Of a stretch of DNA of 64,000 bases, positions 1-8,336 are shown one piece after another. Positions within the stretch are counted from its first letter, which is position 1, and each line of letters starts with the position of its first letter. A model generated the notes under the pieces. It ran no database searches. It saw only the letters and a list, made by a program, of their open reading frames with translations, and was not told the origin of the DNA. Position numbers and translations under genes: made by a program. The stretch is from UBA4877 sp002399345 (GTDB lineage Bacteria > Bacillota > Thermoanaerobacteria > Thermoanaerobacterales > UBA4877). The stretch is taken from positions 1 through 64,000 of the forward strand of contig DAIORT010000008.1 in assembly GCA_036752905.1 (NCBI GenBank), in the 5' to 3' direction.

Positions 1-10
1 TCCATCCCTC

Positions 11-925
11 CTATCTATTCAGCCGCGGGTCTAATGCATCCCTGAGGCCGTCTCCGAAAAGATTGATTGCCATAACCGTAAGGAATATGCATATGCCCGG
101 CGGCACCCATAGCCACGGCTGTGTCTGCAGTGTATATACATCCCTTGCCACCTGGATCATCTGTCCCCACGACGGCGTGGGTGGCGTTACCCCTAATCCG
201 AGAAAACTCAGTGAAGATTCGGTGAGTATGGCACCACCCAAACCAAGGGTGGCCGAAACTATGATGGAGGCATATGTATTTGGCAGCAGGTGCCGGAATA
301 TCTTGCTCTTATCCCTTATACCCAAAGCCTCCGCCGCCTGCATAAATTCCTGTTCTCTAAGGGACAGTATCTGGCCCCTCACTATCCTTGTAAGGCTAGG
401 CCAGGACAATACGCCTATCAGTAACATTACCACAAACATCCTGTATTGCGGAGGTACCTTCCAATCCGACATCACCGCCGCTATGGTAATGAGCAGCGGC
501 AAAAACGGGAACGACATAAATATATCCACGATACGCATTATCAAGGTATCGACGAATCCACCATAGTAGCCCGCTATCCCGCCAAGAGCGCTGCCTATGA
601 CGGTACTTATAACCACGGCAAACAGCCCCACGGAGAGCGATATCCTACCGGCATAAAATAACCGTGTCATCTCGTCTCTACCCACCTCGTCTGTACCTAA
701 CGGATGTTTGAAAGACGGCGGTGATTGTATATTTGAAAGGTCCATCTCTTCCATCGTGTATGGAGATAAGAGCGGCCCTATCACCGAAATCAAAACCATA
801 AACGCGAGTATGTAAAGTCCAAGCATGGCCAGCTTATCCCTCTTAAGCCTCCTCCATGCTAACCTCCACGGGCTCATTATCCCCTCCTCACTCAGCTTTA
901 CCTCTTCACTAGTCTTTGCTTCCAT
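11..925 (-). CDS. Peptide ABC transporter permease (DppC/OppC type)
   Basis: Inner-membrane permease subunit of an oligopeptide/dipeptide ABC importer. The 304-residue length, the N-terminal transmembrane segment around residues 30-60 and the EAA-loop region (QAAEALGIRDKSKIFRHLLP near residue 200), which contacts the ATPase, are typical of the DppC/OppC family. It is the third gene of a minus-strand operon after the binding protein and the DppB-type permease, with a 19-nt gap to the latter. The two ATPase genes usually found downstream would lie beyond the left edge of the window. Peptide length preference cannot be judged from sequence. Confidence 0.93.
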   Translation of the reverse strand: MEAKTSEEVKLSEEGIMSPWRLAWRRLKRDKLAMLGLYILAFMVLISVIGPLLSPYTMEEMDLSNIQSPPSFKHPLGTDEVGRDEMTRLFYAGRISLSVGLFAVVISTVIGSALGGIAGYYGGFVDTLIMRIVDIFMSFPFLPLLITIAAVMSDWKVPPQYRMFVVMLLIGVLSWPSLTRIVRGQILSLREQEFMQAAEALGIRDKSKIFRHLLPNTYASIIVSATLGLGGAILTESSLSFLGLGVTPPTPSWGQMIQVARDVYTLQTQPWLWVPPGICIFLTVMAINLFGDGLRDALDPRLNR

Positions 926-943
926 ATCCTATCATCTCCATTC

Positions 944-1915
944 TCATTTCAGCCTGATCCTGGGATCGATCAGCGCATAGGTAATGTCAGCTATCAGATT
1001 GCCCAGCAGGGTAAGGAGGGCAAGTATGAGGTTAATGCCCATAAGCAGCGGATAATCCCTGTTGTTTACCGCCAAAAGCTCAATAGGGCCGATACCCGGC
1101 CAGTTGAATATGGATTCGGTGAGTATGGCGCCGGAAAACAGGCTGGGCAGCCACATGCCGAATATAGTCACCACAGGTATCATGGCGTTCCTAAGGGCAT
1201 GCTTATATATGACGACCTTTTCCTTAAGCCCTTTTGCTCTGGCAGTTTTAATATAGTCCTGTTTTATGACTTCCAACATGGATGAACGGGTGTATCTCAT
1301 AAGCTCCGCCACGCTACCGAGGGTAAGCACTAAACAAGGCAGGAACATATGGTAGAGCATGTCCCCGGCCGCACCGATACCTTTTAGATTTGCCCCCGGC
1401 GTCGACATCCCCGATACAGGAAATAGGTGCAGGTCAACGGCAAACCACTTTATGAGGAGCAGGCCGAAATAGAAGGCGGGAATAGATATGCCTATAAGAG
1501 CCAGCACCGTAAAGAAATAGTCGAACTTGGAATATTGCCGGGTGGCGGATACCACGCCTATAGGTATGGAAATAATAATACTCAGTATAAATGACACAAG
1601 AGAAAGAATAAATGAATTCCATATATAGCTCTTAATAACCGTAGTTACCGGTTGTTTAAAATAGTATGAATCCCCGAAATCTCCCTTCAGCACTCCCTTA
1701 ATCCAATAGAAGTACTGGACGTATGTAGGCTGGTCCAAATGCATCTGATGCCTAAGTTCTTCTTTTATCTCCGCGGTCATATGCGGGTTTATATTGGCTG
1801 ACAATATATCGCCCGGCGCCATCTGCAGTATGCAAAAAAGGAGAATAGACACGCCTATCAGTATGGGGATCATCTGTATAAGCCTTCTTGTAATGTATTG
1901 CCGCAAATGTCTCAC
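944..1915 (-). CDS. Peptide ABC transporter permease (DppB/OppB type)
   Basis: Second membrane subunit of the peptide importer, 323 residues. The N-terminal sequence (RRLIQMIPILIGVSILLFCI) is the conserved first helix of DppB/OppB proteins, and the EAA-type loop (TARAKGLKEKVVIYKHALRN) sits in the second half. It lies between the substrate-binding protein gene (gap about 45 nt) and the partner permease and should be co-transcribed with both. Together the two permeases form the translocation path for peptides captured outside the membrane. Family assignment is firm; the exact substrate is not. Confidence 0.93.
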   Translation of the reverse strand: MRHLRQYITRRLIQMIPILIGVSILLFCILQMAPGDILSANINPHMTAEIKEELRHQMHLDQPTYVQYFYWIKGVLKGDFGDSYYFKQPVTTVIKSYIWNSFILSLVSFILSIIISIPIGVVSATRQYSKFDYFFTVLALIGISIPAFYFGLLLIKWFAVDLHLFPVSGMSTPGANLKGIGAAGDMLYHMFLPCLVLTLGSVAELMRYTRSSMLEVIKQDYIKTARAKGLKEKVVIYKHALRNAMIPVVTIFGMWLPSLFSGAILTESIFNWPGIGPIELLAVNNRDYPLLMGINLILALLTLLGNLIADITYALIDPRIRLK

Positions 1916-1959
1916 TCCTTTGAAAGATGTACCCGGCCTAAGGCCGGGCGCAGCCTGTT

Positions 1960-3711
1960 TTATTCATTTACTAGTTCGGTCTGATAGACGTGATATGTCC
2001 AGTCTTCATATGGGCTTACCACTAAATTCTTCACCCTGGAGCTTACACCGTATAAATCGTCGGAATACTCCAGGAAGATGTAGGGAAGATCATCGTTTGC
2101 AACTTCCATCCATTTCTGGTATATCTCTTTCCTCTTCTTCTGGTCGGTCTCCCTGAGACCTTGTTGTATCAGTTCTTCGCTCTCTTTATTATCCCATCCT
2201 CCCGCGTTGAAGCCACCCTTCTCCGCCTGCTTTATGGAGAATATTTCAGAAGGATCGGGGTCTATGGACAGAGTCCAGGCCATGTTAAACAGCTCGAATT
2301 TCTGCTGGTCGTATACCTTGGTAGAGAGTGTGGAGAATTCCATAAGCTCCGGCACTACCTCTATGCCCAGCTTACCCCAGTTGTCCTTTACTATCGGTAT
2401 CAGAGTATCTACGTACTTGCTACCGGTATATGTCATCCAGTGTATGACGAACTTCTCGCCGTCTTTATACCTGAAGCCGTCGTCCTTCTTGACCCAGCCT
2501 GCTTCATCCAAAAGCTTATTCGCCTTGTCAGGATCGTAGGGATATCCGTTGAGCTTATCGGTATATGCCCACGATACAGGCGATGCCGGCGCATTGCACG
2601 GCTGACCGTAGCCTTTGAAGTATGAGTCGATGAAACCCTGACGGTTAAGCCCGTACATGAGGGCCTGCCTCACCTTTTTATCGCTGAATTTATCCAGCCG
2701 CAGATTCATGCCGATGTAGCCGTAGCTGTTGGCAGGAAAATGTACGACATTCAAAAAGCCTGCATCTTGAAGCAGCTTGGTATTTTCCGGCCTGGCCGCA
2801 ACTATATCCACATCAACCCCGCCCGAAGTGAGCTCCTGAATCTGTGTATCAGCATTGGTGACCTTTATTATGATGTTCTTTATCTTTGGGGCGCCTTTCC
2901 AGTAATCAGGCCTGGCCTCAAAGTCTATCTCCTGCCCCGCCTTGTAGTCCTTAAACAAATACGCTCCCGAACCCATCGGTTTCAACAACAGATCCTTGAG
3001 TTTCTGTGTGTCGCCCTTCTTAAAACCATAGTAGTCCTTGCTCATAATACCGTAGCCAAAGTTATTGGTCAGTGCGGCTGCATTAGCTTTGTCAAAGGTA
3101 AAAGAAATCGTATAATCATCTATGACCTTTATTCCCTGCAGATTGGTCACCTTGCCAGCCTTGTCATTATGATAATCATCGTATCCCACAATATCCAATA
3201 CTACATCTATCCTAGGACCGTCATAGTTGGGGTCCGCTATAGCATTGTATGTAAATGCCACGTCTTTTGCCGTAAGCTCTTTACCGTCGCTAAACCTTAC
3301 GCCTTTCTTGAGATGGAAGGTGTATGTCTTGCCATCCTTCGATATGTCCCAGCTTCCCGCTACGTTGGGAATTGCATTGCCCTTGGCATCATTCATAAGA
3401 AGCGAGTCAAAGACAAGATCCGTCACCCATGTGTCATACCGTGAATCACTATAGATTGGGTTGAATTTGCCCGATGGCGCCGTAGTGCCGACAATCAGCG
3501 TATCCTTCCTATTCTTGGCAACATCAGGCAGCTTGGCCGGGTCGGATGCCGCAATGACCTTCACCACCGAGGACTCGGCTTTGGATACGTCCGTAGGGGC
3601 AGACCCCTTGGCCGTATTTTTAGTATTTGTTTCCGTAGAAGTACCGCACGCTGTGAGAATCATAGCAAAGATAAGCAATAGAGCGCAAAACATTGATGAC
3701 TTCTTTTTCAT
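1960..3711 (-). CDS. Peptide ABC transporter substrate-binding lipoprotein (SBP_bac_5)
   Basis: Extracellular solute-binding protein, 583 residues, first gene of the importer operon. A lipoprotein signal with lipobox LTAC (Cys about residue 22) anchors it to the membrane, followed by a Thr/Ser/Lys-rich linker. The body carries the family-5 binding-protein signatures KDGKTYTFHLKKGVRFSDG near residue 130 and a KVRQALMYGLNRQGFI-type motif in the middle. A strong AAGGAGGAGGG ribosome site precedes the ATG. The neighbouring peptidase genes make peptide scavenging a plausible role, but the ligand cannot be read from sequence. Confidence 0.93.
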   Translation of the reverse strand: MKKKSSMFCALLLIFAMILTACGTSTETNTKNTAKGSAPTDVSKAESSVVKVIAASDPAKLPDVAKNRKDTLIVGTTAPSGKFNPIYSDSRYDTWVTDLVFDSLLMNDAKGNAIPNVAGSWDISKDGKTYTFHLKKGVRFSDGKELTAKDVAFTYNAIADPNYDGPRIDVVLDIVGYDDYHNDKAGKVTNLQGIKVIDDYTISFTFDKANAAALTNNFGYGIMSKDYYGFKKGDTQKLKDLLLKPMGSGAYLFKDYKAGQEIDFEARPDYWKGAPKIKNIIIKVTNADTQIQELTSGGVDVDIVAARPENTKLLQDAGFLNVVHFPANSYGYIGMNLRLDKFSDKKVRQALMYGLNRQGFIDSYFKGYGQPCNAPASPVSWAYTDKLNGYPYDPDKANKLLDEAGWVKKDDGFRYKDGEKFVIHWMTYTGSKYVDTLIPIVKDNWGKLGIEVVPELMEFSTLSTKVYDQQKFELFNMAWTLSIDPDPSEIFSIKQAEKGGFNAGGWDNKESEELIQQGLRETDQKKRKEIYQKWMEVANDDLPYIFLEYSDDLYGVSSRVKNLVVSPYEDWTYHVYQTELVNE

Positions 3712-4108
3712 ATTTCCCTCCTCCTTATTATTAATTCAAATTAGCTTATCTCTTTCGTATACTTTTTGCAAATATTGGAATGTAGCTAAATAAAGCCTTT
3801 AAAATAAAGAACCTTAATATTGCTATTATTTTTTGCATATTACCTCATGTTCTCGTTTTGACTTACTATAATATTATTAAATCGCTAAACTTTAGATATT
3901 ATATTACAATTTACTAATTGAAACATTTAAAGAAAAGTGTCCACATATAGACATCGCAAAGCAGCTGAAACCAAGGGTCCACTATCTATGGCAGGAAAAA
4001 ATAGCCGCTTTGCAGGTATAATATTAATAACCACCTTAATTATATTTATGATAAAGCTCAGAAAGGTATTCAGGTTAAAATGAGTACATATGTAAAAATG
4101 TGAAATGT
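3712..4108. other. AT-rich intergenic region, no supported gene
   Basis: About 400 bp between the end of ligD and the binding-protein gene. It must hold the promoter of the peptide-transporter operon (minus strand), but no convincing -35/-10 pair stands out among the many TATAAT-like runs. A plus-strand frame at 3937-4083 (GTG start, 48 residues, basic N-terminus followed by a hydrophobic stretch and a basic tail) and an overlapping minus-strand frame were considered. Neither has a ribosome site and both are left uncalled. Confidence 0.5.
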
Positions 4109-5017
4109 TTATTGGAAGCGACATTGGCCTGGCCGTACATCGTATTTAAAGCCCTCAAATACAGGGGCCCTCATCTTCATATTCTCTGACCATTCCATAA
4201 ACCTCACCCGGCATACGAGCGCCGGCTCTAACCACTGTATATTATCCTTTTTTTCTTGTTTTATATCCCCGGCCGCCTGCATGAATGCGGCAAGCTCCTC
4301 ATGAGACATGCCCGATTCAACACTGCCAATGGTTATGAGTTTGTCCCCTTCATCATATAATCCGACAACCAGCGCGGTTTTGTCCACCCTGTAGCCCATG
4401 ATTACGGCATCTATGGCAATAAGGTGTTTAAGCTTGAGCCAGAGACTGCTCCTCTTGCCTACATAATACTTAGAGTCGGCTTTCTTAGCCATCACGCCCT
4501 CCAGGCCTCTCTTCCCTGTTTCCTCAAAAAGCATTTTACCCTGCCCGGGTATAAAATCAGAGATGGCCAGGCCGCCTCCCGGCTGCACGGCGGATGTCAG
4601 TATTTCCTTGCGCTCCATGAGCGGCAGGTCAATTAAAGACCTACCATCCGCATACAAAATGTCCCAGGTTATAAACATAGCGGGCATAGACTTGCTTAAA
4701 AGTTTTATCTTAAATGTATCCTCCCTGTTCTTCCTGGCCATGATGCTCCTAAAATGAGGCTTATTGTCCCGCATGACCACAAGCTCGCCGTCCAGTACGG
4801 CTTCCTTGACCTTAAGGCACCTATTTATATACATAAGCTCAGGGAAATGGCTGGTTATATTATTAAGTCTCCTGTCCTGCAACCTAACATCACCTGATAA
4901 GAATACGATGGTACGAGAACCATCCCATTTAATTTCATATATCCAGCCGGGATCGTCGAAGGGCGTCCCTCCCTGTGACGCCAGCATCGGCGATATCCTT
5001 TCATCCATCATAGACAT
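4109..5017 (-). CDS. ligD: ATP-dependent DNA ligase, LigD ligase domain (NHEJ)
   Basis: Stand-alone ligase domain of the bacterial non-homologous end-joining ligase, 302 residues. The nucleotidyltransferase motif EIKWDG places the AMP-accepting lysine at residue 30. Further motifs are DGELVV (near 97), LEGVMAKKAD (near 172) and WLKLKH (near 191), followed by a C-terminal OB-fold region. No polymerase or phosphoesterase domain is fused, unlike mycobacterial or pseudomonad LigD. The gene starts 6 nt after ku ends, so the two are almost certainly one transcript. Role: sealing Ku-bound double-strand breaks, for example in non-dividing or spore stages (inference). Confidence 0.93.
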   Translation of the reverse strand: MSMMDERISPMLASQGGTPFDDPGWIYEIKWDGSRTIVFLSGDVRLQDRRLNNITSHFPELMYINRCLKVKEAVLDGELVVMRDNKPHFRSIMARKNREDTFKIKLLSKSMPAMFITWDILYADGRSLIDLPLMERKEILTSAVQPGGGLAISDFIPGQGKMLFEETGKRGLEGVMAKKADSKYYVGKRSSLWLKLKHLIAIDAVIMGYRVDKTALVVGLYDEGDKLITIGSVESGMSHEELAAFMQAAGDIKQEKKDNIQWLEPALVCRVRFMEWSENMKMRAPVFEGFKYDVRPGQCRFQ

Positions 5018-5023
5018 TTATCC

Positions 5024-5839
5024 TTATGCCTCTTTTCTCTTATGTCCCTTGCTCTTGGCCTGGCCTCCCTTATCAGCCGCATCTATACTGGCTTTTAAGG
5101 CAGCCACCAGATCCAGGGTATTATCCTGCTTCTCTGCCTTTTCGGGTGTAACCGTCTCCTGTCCCTGTATCTTGGCCTCTATTACCTCAAGCAGGGCCTT
5201 TCTGTAGGTATCGTCATATTTCTCAGGTTCAAAATCGGATTTCATGGTGTCAATAAGTTTAAGCGACATCTCTACCTCATTATCCCGCGGCTCTACCTGC
5301 CTTATAGGAGGAAGCTCATCCGTCTTTCTTATCTCATCGGCGAAAAACATGGTCTCCATCGCCATATAATTATCATTAAATACCCGCAGGCAGGCCAGGT
5401 CTTGCTTTGACCTTATCACCACCTTAGCAATAGCTACGGTGTTAGTCTTCTTCATGGCATCCCTGAGAAGTACGTACGCCTTCGACCCTATATCCTCCGG
5501 AGCCATATAATAGGTCTTGTCATAATATATGGGATCTATCCGGCTTATATCCGTAAAGTCTATGATATCAACGCTCTTAACACTCTGCTCTGGTATCCTC
5601 TCCATGTCCTCGTCGTTTACAATGACAAACTTGCCCGGCTGATATTCATAGCCGCGCACAATCTCATCCTGGCTTACGGTCCGGTTGCATACGGGACACA
5701 CCTTCTCATATTTTATGGGAGTCTTGCACTCTTTATGAAGCTGCCTAAAATGAGTGGTGTGGTCTTCCGTTGCGGCAAACAGCTTAATAGGAATACTGAC
5801 CAGGCCGAAGCTTATCGCCCCTTTCCACAGTGAACGCAT
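5024..5839 (-). CDS. ku: Ku DNA end-binding protein (NHEJ)
   Basis: Homodimeric bacterial Ku, 271 residues, the usual length. The N-terminus MRSLWKGAISFGLVSIPIKL is the conserved start of the Ku beta-barrel domain, and the core ends near residue 235 before a Lys/Gly-rich tail (GGQAKSKGHKRKEA) that in other Ku proteins contributes to DNA binding. A CPVC pair lies near residue 47. It precedes ligD directly, forming the minimal two-gene NHEJ system. A strong inverted repeat lies just upstream of the start (see 5876-5920). Confidence 0.95.
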   Translation of the reverse strand: MRSLWKGAISFGLVSIPIKLFAATEDHTTHFRQLHKECKTPIKYEKVCPVCNRTVSQDEIVRGYEYQPGKFVIVNDEDMERIPEQSVKSVDIIDFTDISRIDPIYYDKTYYMAPEDIGSKAYVLLRDAMKKTNTVAIAKVVIRSKQDLACLRVFNDNYMAMETMFFADEIRKTDELPPIRQVEPRDNEVEMSLKLIDTMKSDFEPEKYDDTYRKALLEVIEAKIQGQETVTPEKAEKQDNTLDLVAALKASIDAADKGGQAKSKGHKRKEA

Positions 5840-5875
5840 AAAATCACCCCGTTTTATTGTTACCGGTTATTATAA

Positions 5876-5920
5876 ATATATCCCGGACCGATGACAGTTT
5901 GTCTGCAGTCCGGGATATAT
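5876..5920. promoter_or_regulatory. Perfect 13-bp inverted repeat upstream of ku
   Basis: Arms ATATATCCCGGAC (5876-5888) and GTCCGGGATATAT (5908-5920) are perfectly complementary across a 19-nt spacer, about 40 bp upstream of the ku start codon. It could be a hairpin terminating upstream transcription or an operator for the ku-ligD operon. There is no adjacent T-run on the minus strand, which argues slightly for an operator. Confidence 0.5.
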
Positions 5921-5978
5921 ATCTCTAAATCCATTTATTTCTTCATTTCATAAATATATGACCTTGTATCCTCGCCAT

Positions 5979-6191
5979 TTAACTGGGAATTATTTTTAAA
6001 GTACAAGCGATTGCCCTTTTGCCCTGCTTAAGAAAATCTCCCCTGTAGGGTATGTCGTTTGTCTCCGCGTAATCCTGCTCATCCTTATCAAGCAGCTCCT
6101 TATAAAGCTGTACCTTCTCATGGCTTTCGAGGTCTACCAGCATAAGTATACCGCCGCTGTTTGGCCGGGCAATCATAAAACCGCCGCACAT
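5979..6191 (-). CDS. Small hypothetical protein
   Basis: A 70-codon frame starting at ATG with no strong ribosome site. The reading frame stays open upstream to a stop just before the Noc-like palindrome at 6219-6250, so the true start may be different or the frame may be a remnant. The product is soluble, with a Gly/Met-rich N-terminus (MCGGFMIARPNSGGILMLVD) and a charged middle. I recognise no family. It sits alone between ku and the M42 peptidase cluster, so context gives no role. Confidence 0.35.
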   Translation of the reverse strand: MCGGFMIARPNSGGILMLVDLESHEKVQLYKELLDKDEQDYAETNDIPYRGDFLKQGKRAIACTLKIIPS

Positions 6192-6218
6192 GCCGGAGTA
6201 ATTATGGCCATTATAAAA

Positions 6219-6250
6219 ATTCCCGGGTAAATAATTATTTCCCGGGAATT
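6219..6250. promoter_or_regulatory. Near-perfect palindrome containing two CCCGGG cores (Noc-box-like)
   Basis: A 31-nt near-palindrome with arms ATTCCCGGG and CCCGGGAAT around an AAATAATTATTT centre. The right half, ATTTCCCGGGAATT (6237-6250), matches the known Noc-binding consensus ATTTCCCGGGAAAT at 13 of 14 positions; the left half (6218-6231) matches 11 of 14. Noc is encoded at 54670. It could also be read as a simple hairpin between two transcription units. Confidence 0.45.
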
Positions 6251-6256
6251 AATACC

Positions 6257-6326
6257 TCTATCATCTATCATCAATCATCTATCATCTATCATCTATCATC
6301 TATCATCTATCATCTATCATCTATCA
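6257..6326. repeat. Tandem heptanucleotide repeat, 10 units of TCTATCA
   Basis: Ten consecutive 7-bp units reading TCTATCA on the plus strand, with one variant unit (TCAATCA, third) and a partial eleventh unit that contains the stop codon of the M42 peptidase gene. Seven is not a multiple of three, but because the stop precedes the array, copy-number change would leave the protein intact. Tracts like this often vary between strains. Confidence 0.9.
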
Positions 6327-6327
6327 T

Positions 6328-7320
6328 CTATATTCTTATCCCGTCATTTAAAAGACCGGTAAGCAGCTTCACGCCGCCCTCCATATCGGATATATCCACC
6401 ATTTCACTGTCAGAGTGCATATACCTGCATGGTATGGAGAGACATCCCGACGGCACCCCGCTCTTGCTTAGGGCAACAGCACCCGTATCCGTGCCGCCTG
6501 CTTTTAATACCTCCATCTGATAAGGCACACCCAGCTTCTCTGCTTCATCTATCATGATATTTTTAATGGCAGGATGAACCATAACCGACTGATCAAATAC
6601 CTTTATGGCAGGACCCTCTCCCAGCTTCACCGACATCGGCTGGGACTTGGGGGTATCCCCCGTATCCGTTACGTCCACCGCTATGCAGGCAGAGGGCTCG
6701 ATGGCAAATGCAGCGGTGCTAGCTCCGCGGCTGCCCAGTTCCTCCTGAACCGTGAACACAAAATATATCTCATGAGGAGAGTCCTTAAGGTTCTTGATAG
6801 TTTCTATGAGTACGGCGCATGAGGACCTGTTGTCCAGGGCGCAGGATGTCACGCGATCGCCGTTTCCACCGAAGGTTGTATAGTATACCGCAGCATCACC
6901 CTCCTGTACCTTGGTCAAGGCATCCTCCCTGTCCTTCGCGCCGATATCAATATACATATTGTTTACGGTAACATCCTTGATCTCCTTGATCTCATTTTCA
7001 TAGCTCACCACGCCTACTATGCCATTACCGAAGATCACCTTCCTATCTATCAAATCCGTTACGTCAAAACCGCCGGCCGGAGCAAACCTCAGAAAGCCTG
7101 TATCATCTATGTAGGTCACGACCAGGCCTATCTGGTCCATGTGTGCGGCAATCATCACCTTGCTGCCGCTTCCTTTTTTCACCGCTATGAGGTTCCCCAG
7201 GGAATCGGTTTTTATCTCGTCAACGCAGCCCTCTATCTCCTTCTTTATGATCTCTCTTACAGTTTCCTCGTTTCCCGACGGCCCGTATGCCGAGGTCAGC
7301 TTTTTCAAAAGTTGCTTCAT
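6328..7320 (-). CDS. M42 family metallopeptidase (third of three)
   Basis: Cytosolic M42 (TET/FrvX/glutamyl-aminopeptidase type) di-metal peptidase, 330 residues. Metal and catalytic motifs are visible in family order: AAHMDQIGLV near residue 58, ALDNRSSCAVL near 162, QEELGSRGAS near 192, DVTDTGDTP near 216 and a late HSDSEM motif. It overlaps the preceding paralogue by 4 nt (ATGA-type coupling), so the three genes are one operon. These enzymes trim N-terminal residues from short peptides, which fits the peptide importer and proline-fermentation genes nearby. The stop codon lies at the edge of the heptamer repeat. Confidence 0.93.
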   Translation of the reverse strand: MKQLLKKLTSAYGPSGNEETVREIIKKEIEGCVDEIKTDSLGNLIAVKKGSGSKVMIAAHMDQIGLVVTYIDDTGFLRFAPAGGFDVTDLIDRKVIFGNGIVGVVSYENEIKEIKDVTVNNMYIDIGAKDREDALTKVQEGDAAVYYTTFGGNGDRVTSCALDNRSSCAVLIETIKNLKDSPHEIYFVFTVQEELGSRGASTAAFAIEPSACIAVDVTDTGDTPKSQPMSVKLGEGPAIKVFDQSVMVHPAIKNIMIDEAEKLGVPYQMEVLKAGGTDTGAVALSKSGVPSGCLSIPCRYMHSDSEMVDISDMEGGVKLLTGLLNDGIRI

Positions 7321-8336
7321 TTACAGCACGCTCCTTTTTTTAAAAATTCCTTTATCAGGCTTACAGTGTTCTCAAAATCGGTCACGTCCATTATGGCCGC
7401 CGGGGAGTGAATATACCTTACCGGCACCGAAACAACCCCCGTCTTTACACCCTCATGGGTACGTTGAATCATGCCGGCGTCGTTGCCGCCCGTCATCGTC
7501 CTCTTCATCTGATATGGTATGCCGGCATCCTCCGCCGCGTCTATAAGACCATTCACTATATCCTTGGAAGAGTATGAGCTCCTGTCTATAATCGAAATGG
7601 CAGGACCGCAACCCATGACCGTGGAATACATGTGCTCATCCGCGCCTGGAACATCCGAGCATGTGGTACCCTCCAAGGCCAGGCCGATGTCGGGGTTTAT
7701 CCTGTATGCAGCTATTCCCGCCCCCCTGAGGCCGGCCTCCTCCTGTACGGCAAAATTCACATATAAATCATCTGGGTAATTATCCTTAAGCACCTCTATC
7801 AAAACAGCACAGCCCGCCCTGTCATCCAGAGCCTTGGCCTTAATCCTGCCGCTGCCAATATCCTCGCACTCCGTCGTGAATGTAGCATAGTCGCCCAGAC
7901 TCACCAGGCCCTCTGCCTCCTCTTTAGACCTTGCACCTATATCTATATACATATCGTCCGCCTTCACCACGCGATTACGCTCATCTCTTTTCTGCAGGTG
8001 TATGGCCTTTATGCCCAGCACTCCGGGCACCCTGCCTGCAATCATCACTCTCTTGGATAAAAGAACCCGCTGATCTATACCTATAACACCGAATTTGAGC
8101 ATGCCGTCATCACAGATATGGGTTATGATAAGCCCTACCTCATCCATATGAGCATCAAGCATTACCTTTTTAGGATTTTCAGCGCTGCCCTTTTTCACTG
8201 CTATGAGGTTTCCCATGCTGTCTGTTATCATTTTATCCACATAAGGGGATATCTCCTTCTTTATAAACTCCCTTACCCGGCCCTCGTCACCGGATACGCC
8301 GTCGGTCTCCGTAAGACTCTTTAATAATTGAAGCAT
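7317..8336 (-). CDS. M42 family metallopeptidase (second of three)
   Basis: Second paralogue, 339 residues, with DAHMDEVGLI (near 68), ALDDRAGCAVL (near 171), QEEAGLRGAG (near 200) and a C-terminal RYIHSPAAIMD motif. The usual DVT-GD metal-site segment reads ALEGTTCSD here, a substitution pattern that differs from both neighbours and could alter specificity. The AAGGAGG ribosome site lies inside the 3' end of the upstream paralogue, which it overlaps by 16 nt. Expected to act with the other two in final peptide breakdown, possibly as mixed oligomers (inference). Confidence 0.92.
   Translation of the reverse strand: MLQLLKSLTETDGVSGDEGRVREFIKKEISPYVDKMITDSMGNLIAVKKGSAENPKKVMLDAHMDEVGLIITHICDDGMLKFGVIGIDQRVLLSKRVMIAGRVPGVLGIKAIHLQKRDERNRVVKADDMYIDIGARSKEEAEGLVSLGDYATFTTECEDIGSGRIKAKALDDRAGCAVLIEVLKDNYPDDLYVNFAVQEEAGLRGAGIAAYRINPDIGLALEGTTCSDVPGADEHMYSTVMGCGPAISIIDRSSYSSKDIVNGLIDAAEDAGIPYQMKRTMTGGNDAGMIQRTHEGVKTGVVSVPVRYIHSPAAIMDVTDFENTVSLIKEFLKKGACCK

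Noticed and set aside
3927..4124. 65-codon minus-strand frame and overlapping 48-codon plus-strand frame in the ligD-transporter gap
   Set aside because: No ribosome site, AT-driven composition, and the minus-strand frame runs into the ligD 3' end; no family resemblance.
6257..6326. Possible CRISPR array
   Set aside because: The unit is 7 bp and continuous with no spacers; it is a simple tandem repeat.
8232..8243. TTATCCACA DnaA box in an M42 gene, with further single boxes near 13077 and 54591
   Set aside because: They are isolated and inside genes; an origin needs a cluster with an AT-rich unwinding region.
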